From: Janibacter limosus NBRC 16128
Lineage (GTDB): Bacteria; Actinomycetota; Actinomycetes; Actinomycetales; Dermatophilaceae
Assembly: GCF_001570985.1 (NCBI RefSeq)
Contig: NZ_BCSS01000008.1
Coordinates: forward strand, 1-64,000
Length of the DNA stretch: 64,000 nt
Reading direction: 5' to 3'
Positions 26,581 to 33,975 of the stretch are shown here, one piece after another (the stretch's first letter is position 1; the number at the start of each line of letters is the position of its first letter). Below the pieces are notes generated by a model. The model did no database searches and was not told the origin of the DNA. It was given only the letters and a program-made list of their open reading frames with translations. The translations under genes and the position numbers were made by a program.

Positions 26581-27593
26581 TCGAGGGCGTCGACACGACG
26601 GCGATGACGGCGTGGATCAGCGCGCGGGTCGACGTCGAACCGCCGTTGACCTACGAGCGGGTGGGGTTGGGGCAGTCCAACCTCACCTACCTCGCCACGG
26701 ATGCGAAGGGGGTGCGCCTGGTCCTGCGGCGCCCCCCGATGGGGGAGCTGCTCGCGTCGGCGCACGATGTCGCACGGGAGCACCGGATCCTCTCGGCGCT
26801 CCAGTCGAGCGATGTCCCCCTTCCCGTCGTCCACGGGCTGTGCGAGGACCCGGCAGTCGCCGACCAGCCGGTCCTCGTCGTCTCCTTCGTCGACGGGCTC
26901 GTGCTCGATGACCGGAGCGACGCGGAGGGCCTCGCCCCGCCAGCCCGCCATGCCGTCGGGCTCTCCCTCACGGACACCCTCACCCGCATCCATGCCGTCG
27001 ACCTCGAGCGGGTCGGTCTGCACGACCTGGCGAGCCACAAGCCCTATGCCGCGCGGCAGCTGCGCCGCTGGGCGGGGCAGTGGGAGCTCTCCCGCACGCG
27101 GGAGCTGCCCGACCTGGAGCGACTGACCGACCGGCTGCAGGAGCGCGCGCCGGCGCCGGGCGAGATCAGCCTCGTCCACGGCGACAGCCACCTGCGCAAT
27201 GTCATCGTCGACCCGGACGACGCGCAGGTGCGGGCGATCCTCGACTGGGAGCTGGCCACCCTCGGCGACCCGCTCGCCGATCTCGGGACCCTGTTGGCGT
27301 ACTGGCCCCAGGCGGGCGATCCGCCGAGCATGCGCTTCGATGCCTCGACGGTCGAAGGCTTCGCCACCCGCGACGAGCTCGTCGAGCACTATGCGCAGGT
27401 GGCCGGTCGCGATGTCACGGCCGTGCCCTTCTGGCACGGGTTGGGGCTGTGGAAGCTCGCGATCATCCTCGAGGGAGTGCGCCGTCGTCAGCTCGACGAC
27501 CCGCGCAACCTCACGGCGGTGGGCGCGATCCCCGCGGAGGCCGTGGACGAGCTCGTCGCGTGTGCGCACGTCGTGCTGGACGACGCGCATTAG
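26577..27593 (+). CDS. APH-family kinase, probable hydroxyacyl-CoA kinase
   Basis: A phosphotransferase of the aminoglycoside-phosphotransferase fold (338 residues). The nucleotide-binding loop is [10 protein letters not shown] followed by VLRRPP. The catalytic Brenner-type motif is [10 protein letters not shown] (His201, Asp203), and the metal-binding Asp lies in [17 protein letters not shown]. This version of the motifs, with LRRPP and [14 protein letters not shown], is that of ACAD10/11-linked kinases and LvaA, not of antibiotic-resistance enzymes. GTG 26577 overlaps the stop of the acyl-CoA dehydrogenase gene. I infer phosphorylation of a hydroxyl on an acyl-CoA, probably at C4. ATG 26604 is a possible alternative start. 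Confidence 0.87.
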   Translation: MIEGVDTTAMTAWISARVDVEPPLTYERVGLGQSNLTYLATDAKGVRLVLRRPPMGELLASAHDVAREHRILSALQSSDVPLPVVHGLCEDPAVADQPVLVVSFVDGLVLDDRSDAEGLAPPARHAVGLSLTDTLTRIHAVDLERVGLHDLASHKPYAARQLRRWAGQWELSRTRELPDLERLTDRLQERAPAPGEISLVHGDSHLRNVIVDPDDAQVRAILDWELATLGDPLADLGTLLAYWPQAGDPPSMRFDASTVEGFATRDELVEHYAQVAGRDVTAVPFWHGLGLWKLAIILEGVRRRQLDDPRNLTAVGAIPAEAVDELVACAHVVLDDAH

Positions 27594-27594
27594 C

Positions 27595-28284
27595 ATGTCC
27601 GGCATGGCCAGCGACGCAGACACCACCACGGAGGTCCCCGATCTCGTCGACGCCGAGCACCTCGGCACCCAGCCGCAGACGGCGCGCGGCAAGCGCACCC
27701 GGGAGGCGCTCATCGCCGCCGCCCGCACGATCTTCGAGCGGGATGGCTTCGTCGACTCACGCCTCGTCGACATCGCGGCAGAGGCCAAGTGCTCGATCGG
27801 CAGCTTCTACACGTGGTTCGACAGCAAGGACGAGGTCTTCGCCGCCGTCCTGCACCAGGCACAGAGCGAGATGCTCCACCCCGGGACCAGCCGCATGGAG
27901 GCATCGGACGACCCGGTTGCGATCATCACGGCGAGCAACCGCGCCTACTTCGAGGCCTACCGGCGCAATGCCCGGCTCAACCAGCTCCTCCTGCAGGTCG
28001 CGACCGTCGACCCCAAGATCCGCGCCCTGCGGCAGGCCAGGGCCAATGCTTTCGTCATGCGCAATGCCAAGGCGATCGCCGAGCTGCAGGCCCGCGGGTT
28101 GGCGGACCGTGGCGTCGACGCGACGACGGCGGCGATGGCGCTGTCCGGCATGGTCTCGCGCCTGGCGCAGGACGCCTTCGTCCACGAGTTCCTCCTCGCA
28201 CCCGTCGACGAGCTCGTCGACGCGGCCACCCGCATGTGGACCAATGCGCTCGGGCTCACGCAACCGGAGCTGCGCGCGGACTGA
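27595..28284 (+). CDS. TetR-family regulator of the acyl-CoA cluster
   Basis: A repressor-type protein of 229 residues. The N-terminal HTH is clear: RGKRTREALIAAARTIFERDGFVDSRLVDIAAEAKCSIGSFYTWFDSKDEVFAAVL at about 31-86. The ligand-binding domain is helical. It starts 2 nt after the kinase gene (ATG 27595, or 27604 in frame) and is probably cotranscribed with it. It is the only TetR gene in the catabolic island, so it is the prime candidate to bind the six TTGAA-N6-TTCAA sites, and through the site before the HAD gene it would regulate its own operon. The ligand might be an acyl-CoA; this is inference. Confidence 0.88.
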   Translation: MSGMASDADTTTEVPDLVDAEHLGTQPQTARGKRTREALIAAARTIFERDGFVDSRLVDIAAEAKCSIGSFYTWFDSKDEVFAAVLHQAQSEMLHPGTSRMEASDDPVAIITASNRAYFEAYRRNARLNQLLLQVATVDPKIRALRQARANAFVMRNAKAIAELQARGLADRGVDATTAAMALSGMVSRLAQDAFVHEFLLAPVDELVDAATRMWTNALGLTQPELRAD

Positions 28285-28307
28285 GCCGAGCGCGACGAGC
28301 CAGCACG

Positions 28308-28345
28308 ACGCAGGGGGTGCCACCGACCGGTGGCACCCCCTGCGT
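28308..28345. terminator. Bidirectional hairpin terminator
   Basis: A perfect 17-bp inverted repeat (28308-28324 with 28329-28345) has a 4-nt loop and lies between the convergent TetR and SDR genes. There is no T tract in either direction. Position and strength suggest it ends both transcripts. Confidence 0.85.
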
Positions 28346-28360
28346 CATGCTCGACCGAGG

Positions 28361-29146
28361 TCACCGGGCGATGGTGACCCCACCGTCGACGGTGAGGGTG
28401 CTGCCGACGACGTAGTCGCCGGCGTCCGAGGCGAGATAGATCGCCGCGGCAGCCATGTCCTCGGAGCGACCGATGCGTCCGGACGGGATGCTGCCGGAGA
28501 TCTCGTCCCCGTGGTCGCGCGCCTCCTTGTTCATATTGGAGGCGAAGGCGCCGGGCGCGATCGCGCTGACGATGATGCCCTCGGGGGCGAGCGTGACCGC
28601 CATCCGCTTGGTCAGGTGCACCACGCCTGCCTTGCTCGCGTGATACGAGTACGTCTCCATCGGGTTGAGGGAGAGCCCGTCGATGGACGCGATGTTGATG
28701 ACCTTGGCCAGGTGGCCGCTGCGCTGGTGCCCGGCGAGCAGCAGGCCCTTGGCGGCCTGGGTGAGGAAGAAGGGCGCCTTGACGTTGAGGTCCATGACCT
28801 TGTCCCAGCCGCTCTCGGGGAAGGTGTCGAAGGCTTCGCCCCATGCCGCGCCGGCGTTGTTGACGAGGATGTCGAGGTGGCTCTCGTGCTCGCCGAAGGC
28901 TTCGAGCAGGGCCGTGATGCCGGCGGTCGTCGAGACATCGCCGGGCAGGGCGACACAGCGGCCCTCGCCGAACTGCTCCGTCAGCTCAGCGGCCGTCGCC
29001 CGGCAGGCCTCCTCCTTGCGCGCGGTGATGTAGACCGTCGCGCCCTGGCTGAGCAGCCCCTCGGTGATCATCCGACCGATGCCGCGGGAACCGCCGGTGA
29101 CGAGGGCGACGCGGGCGTCGAGGGAAAAGAGTGCAGGGATGTCCAT
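28361..29146 (-). CDS. Short-chain dehydrogenase/reductase
   Basis: A classical SDR of 261 residues. The cofactor loop is TGGSRGIG, the NNAG motif is in LVNNAGAAWG, and the catalytic triad elements are Ser in INIASIDGL and YSYHASK. The C-terminus ends GSTLTVDGGVTIAR, as in 3-oxoacyl reductase-like SDRs. An Ala/Arg after the glycine loop (ITARKEE) suggests preference for NADPH. ATG 29146 is preceded by GAAGGACC. It is expressed from the divergent region carrying two copies of the island operator. It may oxidise or reduce a hydroxyacyl-CoA, a role played by LvaD-type SDRs in levulinate catabolism. Confidence 0.88.
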   Translation of the reverse strand: MDIPALFSLDARVALVTGGSRGIGRMITEGLLSQGATVYITARKEEACRATAAELTEQFGEGRCVALPGDVSTTAGITALLEAFGEHESHLDILVNNAGAAWGEAFDTFPESGWDKVMDLNVKAPFFLTQAAKGLLLAGHQRSGHLAKVINIASIDGLSLNPMETYSYHASKAGVVHLTKRMAVTLAPEGIIVSAIAPGAFASNMNKEARDHGDEISGSIPSGRIGRSEDMAAAAIYLASDAGDYVVGSTLTVDGGVTIAR

Positions 29147-29187
29147 GGTGGTCCTTCGCTCGGGAGTGTGAGACGACCGTAGCCGTA

Positions 29188-29226
29188 CTTGAATCAGGGT
29201 TCAAGAGTAGTTGAATGTGGATTCAC
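29188..29226. promoter_or_regulatory. Double TTGAA-N6-TTCAA operator in a divergent promoter region
   Basis: Two copies of the 16-bp element stand in tandem: TTGAATCAGGGTTCAA (29189-29204, perfect arms) and TTGAATGTGGATTCAC (29211-29226, one change), 22 bp apart centre to centre, about two helical turns. For the minus-strand SDR gene, TTGAAC is followed after 17 nt by TACGGT, a good promoter overlapping the first copy. The plus-strand promoter for the MDR gene is less clear. The tandem, in-phase copies suggest cooperative binding. Confidence 0.7.
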
Positions 29227-29276
29227 GTTGTGGGATGGTGGCCACGTCACCGCCGACTCGACCACAGGAGCACCCC

Positions 29277-30278
29277 ATGACCCGGACCTCGCAGGAGATC
29301 CGCCTCGCCGCCCGTCCGCACGGCCGCCCCGACGAGAGCACCTGGGAGCTCGCCACGAGCGAGGTGCCCGAGCCCGGGCCGGGGGAGTTCCTCGTCGAGA
29401 TGCAGCAGATCTCGCTCGACCCCGCCATGCGCGGCTGGCTCAACGACGTGCGCTCCTACCTGCCGCCCGTGAAGATCGGCGCGGTCATGCGTGCCTTCGG
29501 TGCCGGGACGGTCATCGCCTCGCAGCACGACGACTTCGCCGTCGGCGATGTCGTCAGTGGGACCTTCGGCGTGCGCGAGTACGCCATCTCCAGCGGGAAG
29601 GGAGTGGCTCACCTCGACCTCGACCTCGCCCCGATGAGCACCTGGCTGGGCGCGCTCGGCATGCCCGGCATGACCGCGTGGTTCGGTCTCGAGGACGTGG
29701 CTCGAGCGAAGCCGGGTGACACCGTGCTCGTCTCCGCCGCGGCCGGCGCCGTCGGCAGCACCGTCGCCCAGCTGGCCAAGGCCAAGGGGTGTCGGGTCAT
29801 CGGCATCGCCGGTGGCCCGGACAAGGTGGACTGGCTGCGCGAGCTCGGGCTCGACGAGGTCATCGACCGCCGAGAGGGAAACCTGCTCAAGCAGGTGCGC
29901 GCGGCCGCGCCCGATGGCGTGGACGTCTACTTCGACAATGTCGGTGGCGAGTCGCTCGACGCGGCCCTGGCCAATCTCGCGCACGGCGCCCGGATCGCCA
30001 TCTGCGGTGCCATCTCGACCTACAACGACGAGACCCTCGCCGAGGGCCCGCGCCGCTACATGGCGCTGCTCGTCTTCCGCGCGAGCATGCAGGGCTTCGT
30101 CGTCATGGACTACGAGGACCGCTACGGCGAGGCGATCTCCGGCATCGGCGACCTGATCCGCGACGGCCGCTTCGTCGCGACGGAGACCGTCCTCGACGGC
30201 GGCGTCGCCGCCTTCCCCGAGGCCCTGCTCGGCCTCTTCGACGGGGTCAACACCGGCAAGCTCCTCCTCCAGCTCTGA
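29277..30278 (+). CDS. NADP-dependent oxidoreductase (MDR, leukotriene-B4-dehydrogenase type)
   Basis: A medium-chain reductase of 333 residues from the zinc-free group of enone/alkenal reductases. Diagnostic stretches are LDPAMRGWL near residue 50, GMPGMTAWFGLEDVARAKPGDTVLVSAAAGAVGSTVAQLAKAKGCRVIG, and YFDNVGGESLDAAL. The expected activity is reduction of a double bond conjugated to a carbonyl, or oxidation of a hydroxyl next to it. ATG 29277 follows CAGGAG. It is divergent from the SDR gene across the double operator and followed 19 nt later by another MDR gene. Confidence 0.88.
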   Translation: MTRTSQEIRLAARPHGRPDESTWELATSEVPEPGPGEFLVEMQQISLDPAMRGWLNDVRSYLPPVKIGAVMRAFGAGTVIASQHDDFAVGDVVSGTFGVREYAISSGKGVAHLDLDLAPMSTWLGALGMPGMTAWFGLEDVARAKPGDTVLVSAAAGAVGSTVAQLAKAKGCRVIGIAGGPDKVDWLRELGLDEVIDRREGNLLKQVRAAAPDGVDVYFDNVGGESLDAALANLAHGARIAICGAISTYNDETLAEGPRRYMALLVFRASMQGFVVMDYEDRYGEAISGIGDLIRDGRFVATETVLDGGVAAFPEALLGLFDGVNTGKLLLQL

Positions 30279-30297
30279 TCCACCGAAGGGAACCACC

Positions 30298-31251
30298 ATG
30301 CGCGCCATCCACATCTCCACCCTCGACGGACCCGAGGCCGTCGAGGTCGTCGACCTGCCCGACCCCAGCAACGACAAGCTCGTGACGATCGACGTCAAGG
30401 CGGCCGGTGTGGCCTTCCCCGAGCTGCTGCAGACCCGGGGGCTCTACCAGATGAAGCCGGACCTCCCCTTCGTCCCCGGGGCCGAGGTCGCCGGGGTCGT
30501 CTCGGCTGCCCCCGAGGGCAGCGGGCTGTCCGTCGGTGACCGCGTGGCGGCGCTGACCCTGCTCGGAGGCTTCGCCGAGAAGGCGCTGGCCCGTCCCGAC
30601 CTGACCTTCGCCCTGCCCGACGAGGTCTCCTTCGAGGAGGCGGCGTCCTTCACCTTCAACTACGCGACGGTCTACTTCGCGCTCGTCGAGCGTGGTGGCC
30701 TGGCCGAGGGGGAGACCGTCCTCGTCCACGGTGCGGCCGGCGGCATCGGGACCGCGGCCATCCAGATGGCCAAGGCCTTCGGGGCGAGCAAGGTCATCGG
30801 GGTCGTCTCCACCGAGGCGAAGGGGGAGATCGCCCGGGCCGCAGGGGCGGACGAGGTCGTCATGGCCGACGGCTTCCTCGACGCGGTCGGCAAGGCCAGT
30901 GTGGACATCGTCGTCGACCCGGTCGGCGGCGACCGCTTCACCGACTCCCTGCGCAGCCTCAAGGAGCACGGACGACTGCTCGTCATCGGCTTCACGGCCG
31001 GCGAGATCCCGCAGGTCAAGGTCAACCGCCTGCTGCTCAACAATGTCTCCGTCGTCGGAGTCGGCTGGGGCGCCTACGCGATGTCCCGTCCGGGACACGT
31101 GGGCAAGGAGTGGGACGCGATGCTCCCGCACCTGCGCAGCGGCGCCCTGCGTCCCGTCGTCGGGGAGACCCACCGGCTCGAGGGCGCGGCCGCGGCCCTG
31201 GCCTCCCTGGAGGGTCGGACGGTGACCGGCAAGGTCGTGCTGGTGCCATGA
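30298..31251 (+). CDS. NADPH:quinone oxidoreductase-like MDR protein
   Basis: A second zinc-free MDR protein (317 residues), similar to quinone oxidoreductases. It begins MRAIHISTLDGPEAVEVVDLP, has VPGAEVAGVV, the cofactor motif HGAAGGIGTAAIQMAKAFGASKVIG and VDPVGGDRF. ATG 30298 has GAAGGGA upstream. Its stop overlaps the thioesterase start (ATGA). The substrate is unknown; within an acyl-CoA cluster, enoyl-thioester reduction is one possibility. Confidence 0.87.
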   Translation: MRAIHISTLDGPEAVEVVDLPDPSNDKLVTIDVKAAGVAFPELLQTRGLYQMKPDLPFVPGAEVAGVVSAAPEGSGLSVGDRVAALTLLGGFAEKALARPDLTFALPDEVSFEEAASFTFNYATVYFALVERGGLAEGETVLVHGAAGGIGTAAIQMAKAFGASKVIGVVSTEAKGEIARAAGADEVVMADGFLDAVGKASVDIVVDPVGGDRFTDSLRSLKEHGRLLVIGFTAGEIPQVKVNRLLLNNVSVVGVGWGAYAMSRPGHVGKEWDAMLPHLRSGALRPVVGETHRLEGAAAALASLEGRTVTGKVVLVP

Positions 31252-31751
31252 GCCCGGCGCTGCCCTCGATCGAGGAGATCACTCAGGTCCCCGAGTCCCG
31301 CCGTGCCGTCGCCGGCCCGGAGTGGGAGGACGAGAACGGCCACGTCAACGTCGCGCACTTCTACGCCTTCCACCTCGCCGCCTCCGAGACGGCGCTGCAG
31401 CAGATCGGTCTCGACGACGACTACCGCGAGCGCAGCAGGTGCGGTGTCTTCAGCATGGAGCAGCACTTCCGCTTCTACGACGAGGTGCGCATCGGTCAGG
31501 AGATCTCCGCCCACGTGCGCTGGCTGGACCGCGGCAACAAGGTGTTCCACGGCATCTCGGTGATCGTCAACCATGACACCGCAACGGTCGCCAACACCCT
31601 CGAGGTCCTCGAGGGGCACGTCGACCTCGTCACCCGCCGCGCCGCTGCCTTCCCCGAGGGGCTCGCGCAGCGCGTCGACGCCGAGATCGCCGTCCACCGG
31701 GCCCTGCCGTGGAGCCTGCCGCTTGCCGGCAGCATGGGAGTGCGCCGCTGA
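31248..31751 (+). CDS. Hotdog-fold acyl-CoA thioesterase
   Basis: A 4HBT-type hotdog protein of 167 residues. The catalytic segment is DENGHVNVAHFYAFHLAASE, where Asp/Glu and the HVN turn correspond to the D-x-x-G-H-V-N motif of 4-hydroxybenzoyl-CoA-type thioesterases. It would release CoA from an acyl-CoA and so could recycle CoA or drain intermediates. It overlaps the MDR gene by ATGA and is the last gene of its operon: an 18-bp hairpin follows. Confidence 0.83.
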   Translation: MSPALPSIEEITQVPESRRAVAGPEWEDENGHVNVAHFYAFHLAASETALQQIGLDDDYRERSRCGVFSMEQHFRFYDEVRIGQEISAHVRWLDRGNKVFHGISVIVNHDTATVANTLEVLEGHVDLVTRRAAAFPEGLAQRVDAEIAVHRALPWSLPLAGSMGVRR

Positions 31752-31766
31752 CCCGGCGCGCCCACG

Positions 31767-31805
31767 ACTCGGGCCCATGACCTCGCGGAGGTCATGGGCC
31801 CGAGT
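31767..31805. terminator. Bidirectional hairpin terminator
   Basis: A perfect 18-bp inverted repeat (31767-31784 with 31788-31805) has a 3-nt loop and lies between the convergent thioesterase and MaoC genes. No T tract is present. Confidence 0.85.
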
Positions 31806-31819
31806 GCGTCGAGGGGTTC

Positions 31820-32290
31820 TCAGGCGCTGAAGCGGCCGATCGACTCCGCGACGAGGATCGGCTTGTCGATGCCGTCGGCCTCGACGGTCAGCTTCGTCAC
31901 GACGTTGACCTGGCCGGGAGCGGTCTCCTCCACCTTGGTCAGCTCGGCCCGCAGACGGATGCGCGAGCCCACGGGCAGCGGGTGGATGAAGCGCACCTTG
32001 TCGTAGCCGTAGTTGAGGCTGTGGGCGAAGCCGTCGAAGGCCATCAGCTCCTCGAGGAAGGCCGGCGTGCGCGAGAGGCTGTAGAGGCCGTGCGCGATCG
32101 TCGAGCCGAAGGGGGAGTCGGCTGCCTTCGCGGGGTTGACGTGGATCCACTGGTGATCGCCGGTGAGCTCGGCGAAGGCGTCGATCTTGGCCTGGTCGAC
32201 GACGTGCCACTCGGTGGGGCCGATCTCGACGCCGACGAGGTCCTTGAGGTCTTGCACGGACGCTGGGCGGTGCTGGGTGGTCTGGGTCAT
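31820..32290 (-). CDS. MaoC-type (R)-enoyl-CoA hydratase
   Basis: A hotdog dehydratase of 156 residues. The hydratase-2 motif is clear: FAELTGDHQWIHVNPAKAADSPFGSTIAHGLYSLS, with the catalytic Asp and His in GDHQWIH. It would hydrate trans-2-enoyl-CoA to (R)-3-hydroxyacyl-CoA, which an FabG-like reductase can oxidise. The FabG gene lies directly divergent, across a promoter region with the island operator, so the two are probably co-regulated. A ribosome-binding site AAGGAG precedes ATG 32290. Confidence 0.9.
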   Translation of the reverse strand: MTQTTQHRPASVQDLKDLVGVEIGPTEWHVVDQAKIDAFAELTGDHQWIHVNPAKAADSPFGSTIAHGLYSLSRTPAFLEELMAFDGFAHSLNYGYDKVRFIHPLPVGSRIRLRAELTKVEETAPGQVNVVTKLTVEADGIDKPILVAESIGRFSA

Positions 32291-32331
32291 GGTGAGCTCC
32301 TTCGATCACGAACAGGTCCCCTTGACCGTAG

Positions 32332-32360
32332 TTGAACTTGAAGCCGGGTTCAAGTATGTT
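32332..32360. promoter_or_regulatory. Divergent promoter with TTGAA-N6-TTCAA operator (MaoC / FabG)
   Basis: The element TTGAA-GCCGGG-TTCAA has perfect arms (32338-32353). On the plus strand TTGAAC (32332-32337) and TATGTT (32355-32360) are spaced by 17 nt, so the operator fills the promoter spacer. On the minus strand TTGAAC followed after 17 nt by TACGGT forms the promoter of the MaoC gene, with the same boxes as at the SDR gene. This is the best-formed site of the set. Confidence 0.75.
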
Positions 32361-32398
32361 TCGAGGCGTCAGGCAGCCGAGATCACAGGAGCTCTCAC

Positions 32399-33160
32399 AT
32401 GACCACAGACCAGCAACGCGTCGCCGTCGTCACCGGTGCAGCCCGAGGCATCGGCGCCGGTGTCGCCCGCCGACTGGCCGCAGACGGGATGGCCGTCGCC
32501 GTCCTCGACCTCGACGAGTCGGCCTGCGTGCCCGTCGTCGAGTCGATCACCCAGGAGGGGGGCCGGGCACTGGCCGTCGGCGCCGATGTCTCCGACCCGG
32601 AGCAGGTGGAGGCAGCGGTCCAGCGCATCGCCGACGAGCTCGGCGCACCGACGGTGCTGGTCAACAACGCCGGCATCATCCGCGACAACCTCATCTTCAA
32701 GATGAGCGTGGAGGACTGGGACTCGGTCATGGCGGTGCACCTGCGTGGTGCCTTCCTCATGACCAAGGCCTGCCAGGCCTACATGACGCAGGAGCGTCAC
32801 GGCCGCATCGTCAACCTCTCCTCCACCTCGGCCCAGGGCAACCGCGGCCAGGTCAACTACTCGGCGGCCAAGGCCGGCATGCAGGGCCTGACCAAGACCC
32901 TGGCGATCGAGCTGGGCAAGTTCGGCGTCACGGCCAACGCGATCGCCCCGGGCTTCATCGAGACCGAGATGACCCAGGAGACCGCGGAGCGCATCGGCAT
33001 CGACTTCGAGGAGCTGAAGAAGATGGCCCGCGAGCAGGCGCCCGTCGCCCGCACCGGTCGGCCCGAGGACATCGCCCACGCCGTCTCCTTCTTCGTCAGC
33101 GAGGGCGCCGGCTTCACCACCGGACAGGTCCTCTACGTCGCCGGCGGGCCGTGCGACTGA
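32399..33160 (+). CDS. FabG-like 3-oxoacyl/3-hydroxyacyl-CoA SDR
   Basis: An SDR of 253 residues with the pattern of 3-oxoacyl-ACP/CoA reductases: TGAARGIGAGVARRLAADG, LVNNAGIIRDNLIFKM, catalytic NLSSTSAQGNRGQVNYSAAKAG, and PGFIETEMTQ. The Asp at the end of strand 2 (VLDLDES) suggests NAD rather than NADP preference, fitting oxidation in catabolism. It opens what looks like a 12.7-kb same-direction operon that runs to the second acyl-CoA ligase. Its stop overlaps the next SDR gene (TGATG). Confidence 0.9.
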   Translation: MTTDQQRVAVVTGAARGIGAGVARRLAADGMAVAVLDLDESACVPVVESITQEGGRALAVGADVSDPEQVEAAVQRIADELGAPTVLVNNAGIIRDNLIFKMSVEDWDSVMAVHLRGAFLMTKACQAYMTQERHGRIVNLSSTSAQGNRGQVNYSAAKAGMQGLTKTLAIELGKFGVTANAIAPGFIETEMTQETAERIGIDFEELKKMAREQAPVARTGRPEDIAHAVSFFVSEGAGFTTGQVLYVAGGPCD

Positions 33161-33975
33161 TGGGCACCGCGATGCAGATCAAGGACAAGGTTGCGATCGT
33201 CACCGGTGCCGCCGGTGGCATCGGGGCAGCGCTCGCCGAGGCCCTCGTCGACGGGGGCGCCCACGTCGTCATCTCTGACATCGACGAGGCACGGCTGGCC
33301 GCGACGGCCGAGCGCATCGGGGCGGTCGCCGTCGCCGGTGACGCCTCGAGCGAGGACGTCATCGCGCGGATGATCGCGACGGCGCAGGTGAGCTTCGGTC
33401 CCGTCGACCTCTTCTTCGCCAACGCCGGCATCGGGGACGGGCTGGGCATGTCCGCCACCGATGAGCAGTGGCAGCAGGCGATCGACATCAACGTCCTGGC
33501 CCATGTGCGCGCCGCCCGGGCGCTCGTGCCGCAGTGGGTCCAGCGCGGCTCGGGATACTTCGTGACCACCGCCTCTGCCGCAGGCCTGCTCACGCAGATC
33601 GGCTCGGCCACCTACTCGATGACCAAGCATGCGGCCGTCGGCTTCGCCGAGTGGCTCGCCGTGACCTATGGCGACGACGGCATCGGCGTCAGCTGCCTGT
33701 GTCCCATGGGTGTCGACACGGAGATGCTCCGGTCGGGGATGACCTCCGGTGGTGGCACCGGGGGCAAGGTCGCCGCCGCTGCCGTGACCGGCGCGGGCGA
33801 GGTGCTGACCCCCCGGGAGGTCGCTGACCAGGTGCTTGCCTCGGTCGCGGAGGGCACCTTCCTCATCACTCCGCACGCCGACGTGCGCGAGTTCATGCGG
33901 CGCAAGGCCGCAGACCACGACCGGTGGATCCACGGCATGCAGCGCTACCAGCGACACCTGATGGGAGAGGTCTGA
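33160..33975 (+). CDS. Short-chain dehydrogenase/reductase
   Basis: An SDR of 271 residues. It shows TGAAGGIGAALAEALVDGG, an Asp-ending strand 2 (ISDIDEA; NAD-type), FFANAGIGDG instead of the standard NNAG, Ser in TTASAAGLL and the active-site YSMTKHA. The C-terminal 40 residues (REFMRRKAADHDRWIHGMQRYQRHL) are longer than in FabG. ATG 33160 overlaps the FabG stop; ATG 33172 is also in frame. It overlaps the acyl-CoA ligase gene by TGATG, so it is translationally coupled on both sides. The substrate is unknown. Confidence 0.87.
   Translation: MGTAMQIKDKVAIVTGAAGGIGAALAEALVDGGAHVVISDIDEARLAATAERIGAVAVAGDASSEDVIARMIATAQVSFGPVDLFFANAGIGDGLGMSATDEQWQQAIDINVLAHVRAARALVPQWVQRGSGYFVTTASAAGLLTQIGSATYSMTKHAAVGFAEWLAVTYGDDGIGVSCLCPMGVDTEMLRSGMTSGGGTGGKVAAAAVTGAGEVLTPREVADQVLASVAEGTFLITPHADVREFMRRKAADHDRWIHGMQRYQRHLMGEV

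Noticed and set aside
26577-27593. Aminoglycoside resistance gene
   Set aside because: The fold is APH-like, but the motifs and the neighbours are those of acyl-CoA-linked kinases (ACAD10/11, LvaA); there is no other resistance gene or mobile element.
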